From the NCBI GenBank assembly GCA_900541885.1, contig UQKW01000028.1, positions 1-26,914 of the forward strand: 26,914 nt of DNA, given 5' to 3'. The first letter of the stretch is position 1; every line of letters begins with the position of its first letter. Made by a program: the position numbers and the translations under genes. Shown here in pieces: positions 16,601-23,314 of the stretch. Source of the stretch: an uncultured Collinsella sp. (GTDB lineage Bacteria > Actinomycetota > Coriobacteriia > Coriobacteriales > Coriobacteriaceae). Under the pieces are notes generated by a model that was given only the letters and a program-made list of their open reading frames with translations, had not been told where the DNA came from and ran no database searches.

Positions 16601-16923
16601 AAGTCAAGCTGGTAGTGTTCCCCGTCCTTGAGGCCCTCCTTCGTTTGCTTCTTCTCAGCGTAGCCGTTCTCCGCACTCATCGAAGAGCCGGTGATGAGCT
16701 TGCCGTCGATAGCAGCCTTGGTGACATCATCGGCCGCGGTCATGGCAAAGGTAAACTTGTCCGGAGCATTGGCACCGGCAACCACCTTGGTCACGGACGG
16801 AGTATAGGTTGCTGCCTCGGCGACCGTATAGGTGTTCTTGAATTTGACCGTCGCGACACCGGTAGACGTCGCATCCGACGGGTAGATCCACTGGCCCTCG
16901 AGCTCGTCCTTGGCTGAACCGCC
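10687..16923 (-). CDS. giant pilin-like adhesin, C-terminal half (frame-shifted from the N-terminal half)
   Basis: About 2,078 residues in a frame shifted by one base from the upstream half. The frame is open back to the shift point, beginning GGSAKDELEGQWIYPSD; the first ATG is at 16794. It contains about ten more FctA/Spy0128-type isopeptide domains, recognised by K-x-L-x-G-R, then Y-x-V-x-E, then a closing F-x-N-x-Y strand. Two DUF11-like domains (roughly 14650-15420) follow the third of these, and two DUF7601/Cna-like modules are interspersed. The end is a Gly/Ser/Pro linker, MPDTGD, a hydrophobic helix and YRKRR: a sortase sorting signal. On its own this half has no signal peptide and could not be exported. 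It makes sense only as the continuation of the upstream frame, giving a fibrous wall-attached adhesin. Codon usage is more GC-extreme left of about 13900 than right of it. Confidence 0.8.
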   Translation of the reverse strand, partial: GGSAKDELEGQWIYPSDATSTGVATVKFKNTYTVAEAATYTPSVTKVVAGANAPDKFTFAMTAADDVTKAAIDGKLITGSSMSAENGYAEKKQTKEGLKDGEHYQLDFSKLTFNKPGTYKFAINEVAANSGLGEWKYDQHVYTVTVTVTDEGGKLVARADGTTGSEGFIFTNSYQTSTSYELQGGLEIVKTLNGHDLHAGMFGFTVTGEDDASIEKLNKLLRADEGELTVTNDEPQADGTSHTGILGGLTFATGDADKTFAYKIVENGGGRGGYTYDSTYWKVEIAVKKRDNGSLYTVTTVKHYDANDVEEPRDANTFSSESGTAKAQVSFTNSYIATGTFDGLAAEKVMDSGDKIEAGQYTFDLYAEKTDGSLEKMDEGKTQASDNGIATVDFGKVDFKLGGALGGSHELTIDLAGAVKDGVATKQHNADHTTTYSFNLVAKERLANLPEGVRPVDTSATCRVLLEVTDNNNGKLTSKVTYRNGTENGKIVFHNTRDKVKTIGTVAKPDVDIDGQLLSVGDSYVYTINWVNTEADANGNLVPANVTVTDKLPAGVVFEAFEGECADKGAASGQSLTWDLGKQPAGSHGSVRVRVKITEDAVEDAQGAVGTVKNAATITVGNKSYTGTTTNYVPKKSESDAQDSSGLGIKLGDELTYTIGYKNTEGASATVKITDAVPAGTEFVEFAGDHKDAGSKDNDGSLTWTLKDVPAGKEGTVQFKVRVTENAFKSGGASGDISNQASVAVGNNPAVKTNTTTDEVSDGCLTLSKTVTAAEGITAPNKAFTFKVLLYQADGTTPLAGTFAFAGRLSGTNGTYVSGQIKSGDTIELKAGGSVTVTLPMGAHYEVQELDSKGNLMTSEDGFAVVDKANPQKGTVGQATQVGFTNVYSVESTKVESAFKVQKKISGRNWMTSDAFTMTLTAQGEAPMPKGAKDGVSTIELHKDAQVGNFGTIEYAKPGTYTYVIAEQPGDETSLTFSKATYRATVTVTDNGAGKLLAKTKIAQLTDDAGDAAERTVEAAIFTNTAKTGSLTVKKTVVGGDSQREFGFTVALADGDGEPVSGTFGKGEHAVTFTDGKATFTLKDGGEKTVAGLPVDAHYTVTEDAAEGYTTTVNGADGSKAEGAVTEDGATVAFTNTYGTAAEGRDVSTVGLFTKTLKGRDWAEGDSFQFTLTGEDGAPMPEGAADGSKTVSVTAAGTKAGTKVAFDFGPIRYTLNDIKDAGFAEVGGKRVRAKTFTYAVSEVRPDDGPAIAGVSYDGHVATMTVTVTDDGSGNLTASTPAIAQASGGDFVNTYTTELGYSARAGVRLSKTLSGRAMEAGQFAFTVTADAETAAKLGLKTDKDAYTVAAADDGAATVVDLVGGAAGSDVTFTDADAGKTYGFTVTETRLGGEGYTNDTVPRTVTIAPSYDAATGKLTVTTTVARDGVEVARSEVSTADDATALPAPVTVAFQNSYEATGTFGGEGNAAINATKTLTGRAAAADEFSFSVRDAHGNVVATASNRASGDGEAAELAFSPIAYTTGSLEQMVADGAATKTADGSWTIPYTVSEDTAALPAGVTATASSFDITVKVTDDGKGGLDVSVVYPEGSGGTLSFVNGYGTNEATVDLAGTKTLAFGQAGLGLTQADIEGKYTFKIEPLDGVPAPVDASGKTVTEAANDAAGNVVLGRVTFRQPSDLDDVEIDGGGLRTKTFAYRVSESGSVDGVVNDATATRTFTVKVVEDTNAGTLVAGVLPAEGTPEGKGAFGFTNTYGVNPTPSSVTDQIKVSKKLKGRDLAEGEFEFQLVELAADGSESVAATGKNAADGTVALSPVTYTAPGTHGYELREVAGTAGGVTYDRAAYRVRTTVADAGNGTLAVKHELADAEGNPTGDDSVTFTNGYEAAPVTLKLGAAKVLKGAELKAGQFSFELKSRDGKVMSTAKNAADGSVTFDALIFKQAGTYTFTVSEVDDGQVHVTYDKAVRKIVVTVSDEAADGTKTGYLSAKVSYEGDTNLPLVFTNSYAEEPGTPGTPENPGTPGGGSGGGSDNGSSGGGSGDGSKGGMPDTGDRSLPADALAVMAGIGALTAAGGAVLYRKRR

Positions 16924-19900
16924 TGCTTACCGATGTCGTGACCCTAAGCGTGCCGTCGCCGTTATCCGCTACGACGGCCCTAACCGTATGGACCGTCTCG
17001 TCGTACGTATAGCCCGTCGCTTTGTCGTCAATCTCGCTCACCGTATAGGTGAACGTCTTGCCGGCATCATCCTGAGTGAAGGTCAGCCCGCCCGCAGGTA
17101 CCAAACTTACGGTCTTGGGAGCGTTGGCCTCGACATTTGCGGTCTCAAAGACCTTGCCATTCGTGGAAATGCCAACCTTGCTGGCAGACGTCTCGTCAGC
17201 AGGCTTGACGATATAACGGAACGTGCTCTTAGGCGAGCCAAAAATGGTCGCGTCCTTGGGATACGTCAACGTCTTCTCGATCTGCAAACCGCCATTGGCG
17301 CCATAGTCGAGACTTGCCGTGTAACGGTTCACAAACGAGACAGCAGGCGTCGTGGCGCCGGTCTCACTTGCATCGTACTGCTGCACGTAAGTATGCGAAT
17401 CTTGCTTGAGCTCGACGATCTTTTCGTCCGTCAGCGCGCTCGCGTCGGCGCCGTCGCCCAGCAGCTCCGTCACACCCGCGCCCTTGAGCACGGTCGTCAC
17501 GGTATAGAGCCTAGCGGGGTCGTTCTCGCGTGCAAGAACCTTGACGAGCACGATAGCGTCACCAGCGTAGCCGGTGTCATAGGTGTAGCCGGCAGCCGCA
17601 GGCTGGTTCTCGTGGATGCGATAGGCAAACGTACGCCCCAGGTCCTGTTCCGTGAGCTTGCGGGCAAAGAGCTTCTCTTGCCCGCTTGCGCCCACCACGG
17701 CACCGGACACGCCAGCCCCCGCAGCCTTATTGGACAGGCTAGCCTCGGCGCCGTCGACCGATGTCTGAGCGCCGTTGTACCAAAGGCCCGTCACGGCAAA
17801 GGTAAACTGTCCCGCGGCAGAAGCGCGACCCTCAAGGGTCTTGCTGACCGTCACGCCACCAAAGGTGCCCGATGCATGGTACGCGTTGGTAAAGGCAGCC
17901 TTGTCGGTTACGACCTTGTCCGCATCGGAGGCACCGGTGTTGGCGTAGGTCACGCTCGACACGCGCAGCTTGCCCGTGTGGTTGCCCGACTCGTCCAGAT
18001 CGGTCACCACGACGGTCGCGCGTGCGGTGTGCTTGTCCATGGACATGCCCGCCTGGCCATCCTGCGCAGCTTTCTCGGTGATGTTGAAGCTAAAGGTGCC
18101 TGCGCGGTTGAACGTCACGGTCGGGGCGGCTTCGGTGCCAACAAAGGAGAACGAGGCCACGCGTCCCGACTCGGGCGTGCTGGCGACTGCCTGGTTGGCG
18201 TTAACGGCAACAACCCCATCCTTCACCGCCTGTGCAGTGGTTTTGCTCAAACCAGTTGCGTTGGCATCGTCCGCAGCAGCGGTGAGGTTAAAGGTATAGC
18301 GTTCGCCCTGGTTCCAGTCGCGACCGCTCACAGTCTTTTGGCCCTGCAGGGTCACGCTCGTGGGCTCCACGCTATATATATTGGTAAAGGAAGGTGTGGC
18401 ATCCTTGTCCAGCTGCTTTACCGAGCCGTCCTCTGCAACCTTGTAGTACTCGATCGAAGTCTGGATGCCGGCACCCTTCTTGGCATTGCGCACCAAGGCA
18501 TAATAGACCGACCCGTCGTAGGTCATGCCCGTAATGCTACCGAGATTCTCAGCGAACTTGTACACGTAGGCGCGTCCCGCATCCGCCTTGGCGGTATAGG
18601 AGATCGCCGGCCATGCCACCGTACCGTCAGCGTTGTTGCCCACGGTCACGGTATTGTCCTCGGCACCCTCGGGCATGGGAGCCGTCACGCTCGCATCGAC
18701 CGTATTGGGACTGAACACAGCGTTGACGTCCGCATAGCCGCCAACGCCCTCGAGCGTAAAGCTAAAGGCGTTCTGGGAAAGCGGGAAACTCCCGGCGTTG
18801 TCGGTCAGGATCTTTTGAGCATGGATGGTGATCTTCGCTTCGTGTGTATCGTAGTGGTTGGTGAAGGTTGCAACCTTACCGGCAACATCCGTCTTGGTGT
18901 CGGCACCCGCGTCGTCGCACTCCTGCACCACCTTCACGCTCGCAACGGCCAGAGCACCGGCATGGTTATCCTCCACCACGACTGTCGCGGTATAGACGGC
19001 AGCAGAATAGCTTATGCCGTCCGCACCGGCATCGGAGCCGGGGATAACCTCCTTGATGGTATAGGTGTACGTGTCTGGCTTGGTATAGGTAATATCGCCA
19101 AACGTCGCCGTCTGGGTATTCTTGGCGAGCTCGACCGTCGCCACCTTGCTCTTGGCGCCATTGGGCATGGGGACGCCGTCGTCGGCTGTAAGCTGCGCGG
19201 TAAAGGTATCGCCATCGGCCCAATCGCGACCCTCGAGCACCTTCTTGGCGCTCAGACCGTTTTTGGCCTTAAGCGTTACCGAGCTGGCGCTGTAGTTGTT
19301 GATGAACTCGAGTTTATTGCTCGCAGGGATCTTCCCGCCCGCAAGCGCGACAATCTTGCCCTCGATGGTGTTGCCAGTTCCCGGCTGCTCCTCGCCACCG
19401 GCTTTGCGGCTCACGAGGCTAAAGCCAGCCGGAAGCACCGACTCGTCAGCAGAGCCGGTCACAGTGTTAACGATGCTCGCCAGCACGTTGCCGCTGGACT
19501 CCTCGCCCTTGGTGGTGAGCTCGCTCACGCTATACTTGTCGCCCTGCTTAAGGTCGTACACGCGGATGGTCTCGCCGGCCTTGATGGAATGGGTGCCGCC
19601 GTTCATGAGCGTGAAGGAGTTGCCCACGGCGTTGCCGTTCGCATCAAATACGTGCGCCTCGTAGCCCTTCTGGGACTCCGGCAGGGTGAACTTAAACGTA
19701 AAGGTCAGGTCGCTGCCGTTCGCATCCTTGGTGGGCGCGGTAAGGCCACTGTCCGCCGTCACGGTCTTAGTCACTTGTAGGCGTGCCACGCGACGATCGG
19801 TATACTGCACGGCCGTTGCCGTGGTAAAGAGATGATTGAGCTGAAGCGTGCCCAGATCGGTGCCATTGGTGGCATCATCGTCTTGATAAAGAGCCATGCG

Positions 19901-22660
19901 GTTGATGCCCGTATCGGCAAAGATCGTCGCCAGCTTACCGTCGCGCTCGCCACCGTCCTCGACATAGCGCAGGATGGTCTTGGCGCCTTGCATCGTCTTG
20001 TCATAGCGCATATGCATCAAGTTGTCCGCAAGAGAAGGCGTCACACCCTTGGCGGTACTTGTCTGGCCCCATGTTAGGTTTTCGCTGGCATCTGAGCCAG
20101 TTGCACTCTGCAGCTTGCCCTTAATGTGCGTAAGCGTGTTGTCGATGGAGTCGGGAGAGCCAAACTGCGCCAGGGAAGCAATCAGCGAACCCGGGCCGCT
20201 CATGCTGCGCAAACCGTCGCCTTCCTTACCGGCATCCACGTACACACCCGAATCGTCCACGATTACCTTGGTGATGGTGTTGTTAATCTCATGGCCATCT
20301 GGACTTACAGACTCACGCAGGTAGTACGTACCCTTGATAAGGGGTGCATGCTTTGTCGAATTGAGTGGGAAGCATGCAGCACCCTCAATGTCATACGGAT
20401 AGGTCATGCCGTTTGCCTGCGCGGTGTCATATGGCTCGGCACCCGATTTAATGGCATACGTGCTGGGACTATCGCCGGTAACATCCTCGGCCTTGTACAG
20501 CTCAAACGTCGCGTCGTTCACGGGCTTGCCCAGGTCGTCAACCTTCTGCACAAACAGGCGGTTCTGAACGTTGGTGAGGTGGATCACCGTAGAGAACTGC
20601 CTGTTTATCGTTTGATATTGGACCATAGAGGTGTTGTCGATGGTTGCCTCCGCCAGAGACGATGCCGTGGTGTGATACACCGCCACGGTATATTCGGACT
20701 GGGACTTGTCCGTCATCATGGCGGCGTACTTCTCGATATCGCCGGGCAGCGACCTGACCGTTACCTCATAGTCGCCCTTGGTGTTGACGCCAAAGACGCT
20801 CGTATCTGCCGATTTGGCAGCCTCGACCGCGCCCTCAATGCCGTGTTTGGAGCACAGCTTATAGCCATTGAGCGGGTTGCCCGTGACCGCCGTCCACGCG
20901 TCTTCGCTTGTGTGGTCCTCGCTCGCACCGGTGAGCTTGAGCACGACGGCGAAGGTCGTACCCGAACTAATGGCGTTACCCTTATTGTCTTGCGCACTGT
21001 TAGGAAGAGAGATGGTCTCCTTGGCGGCAAGATAACCGCCGTTAAGCCACATACGGCTACCCGTCCACTGTTTGCCGTCGGCTGTTGTAACCGTTGTTTG
21101 CGGCGCAACCACCACGCCACCCGTGCCACTCGCAGCTTTCTTGTATTGCAGATGCAGCTCACCTGGCGTTGCGGTAGTAGATGAGGTCAGGCTCGAGCGA
21201 TATCCCGCAGGCAGGCTAATCTCTTTGAGTACAAAGTAGTCATGCCCATCAGCATGCTCTTGGTCGAACGAGAGAACGGAGCCATCCGACTTTTGACCAT
21301 CCGACTTTTGAAGTATCAGCTGACCCCCGTCTTTTGTCTCGCCTTGAGCGATGAGCTCACCCTCATTCCAGTCAGTTTTTGGTCCATCGGACCGATACAG
21401 CGCGAAGGTTGCACCATTGACCGCCTCGCCGTTCTGGTCGACCTTCGCGACCTCGGACGACGGCAGGGTAGTGAGGTTGAACTTGAGCGACATGTTCGAT
21501 GCGCCCGCACCGCGCTCCAGGTAGAAGAAGCTCAGCGTATGCTTGCTGCTGTCACAGAAGGTGTTGCCGCGGAAGTTGGAGGTATTTACGCCGGCGGTGT
21601 CAAACTTCGCTTTGATGGTGGTATTTTCGATGTCCTTCCGGGTTCCATTCGCACCGTCAATATGACCGACTTTCACTTCACCGGTAGCAAAGTTGATCTT
21701 GAGCGTTGCCTTCTCGTGAATGCCGCCCAGATCGCCCACGAGCACGCCATCGATGTAGACCCACACGTCATCGTCGCCCGAGAACTCAAAAATCATGTCC
21801 TTGTTATCGGTGGTCTTTCCGCTCGCGGGCTGGACGAACTCCGTGGTCATAGACATGCCAAAGTGGTGGTTGAGATTATCGTTCGTTCCGTCCGTTATCG
21901 GTTTGGGAGAGAGCCGACCGTTCCGCTCTTCAAAAACCTTGTCGGCCGAGTCAAAGGGGAAGAACTGACCCAGATTATCACTTGATACGCTGTCCTTATA
22001 AACACCCGCTTTATTGTAGACGTTAAAGGAATTCGTTGTGGAGTTATACACGGCATAGTTGCCGTTAGAGCCGTACGAGTCGTAAACGTAGTATCCGTTC
22101 TCAAGTTGGAAAAGGCCCTGTACGTTGTTGTAGACAGCTTTGCCGTCCTGCTGGTGATTTTCCTGGCTGGCGTTGTTAAAGAGGTATGCGAGCGATTCGT
22201 CAGTGTACTTATCGCTCGAACCGTAGGAGGTATACGTACCGGCATCGATCGACGGGTAACCGCCTACCAGCTTCTTCTTCACAAAAGAAAGGCGTCCGGA
22301 ACCATCAATAACGCTTTTGCCCGTCCATTTGTTAATGCCCGTGCCTGCGCCACTATTAAATTTGAGCTGATGACCCTTATTGATGCCGCCGTTGATATTA
22401 TCGACGGTTGCCGATTTATCGTTGTCGCCATCCACGACCCAGTAGTCAAACAGATTGACCGTGGTGTCGGTGGGATTCACCGTCTTTACGGTATGGTTGC
22501 TATAGGGAACAACCTGGTCGGCCGACGCGCTCGTCGCACCAAACATGAGCGCGCACGCCGCCAGCGGGACGGTCAAAACCTTTAGAGCACGCTTGGCGGT
22601 ATTGGTTTTCTTGCCAAAAGGCTTTAGCATTTCTCGAGCTCTCGCACACACGCGATTCAT
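16727..22660 (-). CDS. giant pilin-like adhesin, N-terminal half (fibro-slime, SpaA and FctA domains)
   Basis: This is the start of a protein of about 3,990 residues. ATG 22660 has GGGGAGGG 5 nt upstream; the frame is open 51 codons further, but without a start site of that quality. Residues 1-47 are a signal peptide ending SASA before DQVV. Residues about 215-397 are a fibro-slime/PA14-like domain, with FSGDDDVWVYIDG at 293-305 and FFYLERGAGASN near 378-389, probably a ligand-binding head. SpaA/Cna-B-like modules follow (NGATFALYRSD; NDATFELYKAED), then a DUF7601-like module and five or six FctA/Spy0128-type domains predicted to carry Lys-Asn isopeptide bonds. The frame leaves the family pattern after TLRVTTSVS and ends 66 codons later in an unrelated tail. 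Read through the shift, it continues into the LPXTG-bearing half. Confidence 0.85.
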   Translation of the reverse strand: MNRVCARAREMLKPFGKKTNTAKRALKVLTVPLAACALMFGATSASADQVVPYSNHTVKTVNPTDTTVNLFDYWVVDGDNDKSATVDNINGGINKGHQLKFNSGAGTGINKWTGKSVIDGSGRLSFVKKKLVGGYPSIDAGTYTSYGSSDKYTDESLAYLFNNASQENHQQDGKAVYNNVQGLFQLENGYYVYDSYGSNGNYAVYNSTTNSFNVYNKAGVYKDSVSSDNLGQFFPFDSADKVFEERNGRLSPKPITDGTNDNLNHHFGMSMTTEFVQPASGKTTDNKDMIFEFSGDDDVWVYIDGVLVGDLGGIHEKATLKINFATGEVKVGHIDGANGTRKDIENTTIKAKFDTAGVNTSNFRGNTFCDSSKHTLSFFYLERGAGASNMSLKFNLTTLPSSEVAKVDQNGEAVNGATFALYRSDGPKTDWNEGELIAQGETKDGGQLILQKSDGQKSDGSVLSFDQEHADGHDYFVLKEISLPAGYRSSLTSSTTATPGELHLQYKKAASGTGGVVVAPQTTVTTADGKQWTGSRMWLNGGYLAAKETISLPNSAQDNKGNAISSGTTFAVVLKLTGASEDHTSEDAWTAVTGNPLNGYKLCSKHGIEGAVEAAKSADTSVFGVNTKGDYEVTVRSLPGDIEKYAAMMTDKSQSEYTVAVYHTTASSLAEATIDNTSMVQYQTINRQFSTVIHLTNVQNRLFVQKVDDLGKPVNDATFELYKAEDVTGDSPSTYAIKSGAEPYDTAQANGMTYPYDIEGAACFPLNSTKHAPLIKGTYYLRESVSPDGHEINNTITKVIVDDSGVYVDAGKEGDGLRSMSGPGSLIASLAQFGSPDSIDNTLTHIKGKLQSATGSDASENLTWGQTSTAKGVTPSLADNLMHMRYDKTMQGAKTILRYVEDGGERDGKLATIFADTGINRMALYQDDDATNGTDLGTLQLNHLFTTATAVQYTDRRVARLQVTKTVTADSGLTAPTKDANGSDLTFTFKFTLPESQKGYEAHVFDANGNAVGNSFTLMNGGTHSIKAGETIRVYDLKQGDKYSVSELTTKGEESSGNVLASIVNTVTGSADESVLPAGFSLVSRKAGGEEQPGTGNTIEGKIVALAGGKIPASNKLEFINNYSASSVTLKAKNGLSAKKVLEGRDWADGDTFTAQLTADDGVPMPNGAKSKVATVELAKNTQTATFGDITYTKPDTYTYTIKEVIPGSDAGADGISYSAAVYTATVVVEDNHAGALAVASVKVVQECDDAGADTKTDVAGKVATFTNHYDTHEAKITIHAQKILTDNAGSFPLSQNAFSFTLEGVGGYADVNAVFSPNTVDASVTAPMPEGAEDNTVTVGNNADGTVAWPAISYTAKADAGRAYVYKFAENLGSITGMTYDGSVYYALVRNAKKGAGIQTSIEYYKVAEDGSVKQLDKDATPSFTNIYSVEPTSVTLQGQKTVSGRDWNQGERYTFNLTAAADDANATGLSKTTAQAVKDGVVAVNANQAVASTPESGRVASFSFVGTEAAPTVTFNRAGTFSFNITEKAAQDGQAGMSMDKHTARATVVVTDLDESGNHTGKLRVSSVTYANTGASDADKVVTDKAAFTNAYHASGTFGGVTVSKTLEGRASAAGQFTFAVTGLWYNGAQTSVDGAEASLSNKAAGAGVSGAVVGASGQEKLFARKLTEQDLGRTFAYRIHENQPAAAGYTYDTGYAGDAIVLVKVLARENDPARLYTVTTVLKGAGVTELLGDGADASALTDEKIVELKQDSHTYVQQYDASETGATTPAVSFVNRYTASLDYGANGGLQIEKTLTYPKDATIFGSPKSTFRYIVKPADETSASKVGISTNGKVFETANVEANAPKTVSLVPAGGLTFTQDDAGKTFTYTVSEIDDKATGYTYDETVHTVRAVVADNGDGTLRVTTSVSRRFSQGRARGPVDLPVGCDVYRCRDGQIQEHLYGRRGSNLYSVRDQGGCRCQCSGQVYLCHDRGR
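16924..16924 (-). other. single-base frameshift inside the adhesin gene
   Basis: Minus-strand codons before the point read VTTSVS. Removing the base opposite T16924 gives SGGSAKDELEGQWIYPSD and then a normal FctA domain ending VKFKNTY, with the second half in frame. Without removal the frame turns into RRFSQGRARG and stops at 16727. The two frames overlap only in this region, so a one-base insertion is sufficient. There is no long homopolymer here; the local word is GTAAGCAGGCGG. Confidence 0.8.
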
Positions 22661-22704
22661 GAAGGCCCTCCCCAAATCCATGAGGACGGCAAGCAGCGGC
22701 TCGC

Positions 22705-22764
22705 TATATATGTGTGTCGTCCCCATCGATGCAAATATACGCCCCCCCCCGCGCAGAAACGCAA
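22705..22764 (-). promoter_or_regulatory. adhesin promoter region with a nine-G tract (possible phase-variable promoter)
   Basis: On the minus strand TTGCGT (22759-22764) and TATATT (22734-22739) are separated by 19 bp that include G9 (plus-strand C9 at 22742-22750). Loss of two G would give the optimal 17 bp. A second pair, TTGCAT (22729-22734) and TATATA (22705-22710) with 18 bp between, lies downstream of the tract. Either would place the transcript start 45-75 bp before the adhesin ATG. The tract is seen directly; its use as a switch is inferred from phase-variable adhesin promoters in other bacteria. Confidence 0.55.
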
Positions 22765-22929
22765 GGCGGGACATCGCAATATACTTAAAATTGTAGCAAT
22801 TTAAACGACCCACTATTCCGCGTCAGGTTGCCACTCGGTCGTCAAATCGAACCATTCGCGCCATCAAAGGGGTTCGGCGGGATAAAACCGTCGGCAATCT
22901 TTATCCCCACAGCCCCACAAGGTAGCTAA

Positions 22930-22999
22930 TTTGGGACGGGGCTTTTTTGACTACTTGGGCAATCAGATCGGCATGTAGTCAAAATAGCCCCGTCCCAAA
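22930..22999. repeat. 25-bp inverted repeat
   Basis: The arms 22930-22954 and 22975-22999 match at 24 of 25 positions (TTTGGGACGGGGC, then TTTTGACTAC) around a 20-nt loop. No T-run follows on either strand after the outer arm. The length and symmetry suggest a MITE- or REP-like element, or a stable RNA hairpin. Confidence 0.8.
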
Positions 23000-23017
23000 A
23001 AGACTGGTCTGACACTG

Positions 23018-23180
23018 CGCCACGAAAAGGGCCTATCTACTATGTTTAGACCGCAGGGGTCAACCATAGCCGGCCTTTTCGAAAATCGGCAAGCCGTTTA
23101 CCTGCAGTTTTAATTTCACAAAATCCGGGATGGTCGAGGTAGCTCGGTTAAACGTAGTAGATGGCCGCATTTCGTGGCAA
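23018..23180. repeat. diverged inverted repeat pair, about 35 bp each
   Basis: GCCACGAAA, GGCC, ATCTACTA(T/C)GTTTA and ACCG appear in that order at 23018-23053 and, reversed, at 23144-23180, with about 85% agreement by eye. About 90 bp lie between. They may be the ends of a small non-autonomous element or two independent copies of a dispersed repeat. Confidence 0.5.
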
Positions 23181-23314
23181 ACGGTCCGACCCAAGGCACA
23201 AGGCGGCCAACCTCGAATGGCCATTCTCGAAGTTGCGGTGGAATACGGACTGAATTGGCCCCTTAAAGGCAAAAACGCTCCGTATTTCACCGCGACTTAT
23301 CGAGGGGATGGGTT

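Larger units (their letters stand above)
22814..23314. other. gene-free interval rich in inverted repeats
   Basis: Short frames on both strands (for example 23060-23290 minus and 23130-23318 plus) lack start sites and cover repeat sequence, so I do not call them. The interval holds the long inverted repeat 22930-22999 and a diverged inverted pair 23018-23053 with 23144-23180. It separates the deaminase/kinase gene from the adhesin, both on the minus strand, and may end the former transcript. Confidence 0.6.

Noticed and set aside
16924..16924. Programmed ribosomal frameshift as the explanation of the adhesin split
   Set aside because: No slippery heptamer, nearby stop or stimulatory hairpin of the usual kind is visible at the shift point; mutation or sequence error is simpler.
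16910..19780. A 956-codon plus-strand frame opposite the adhesin
   Set aside because: Same shadow effect; no recognisable domain, start site or promoter.
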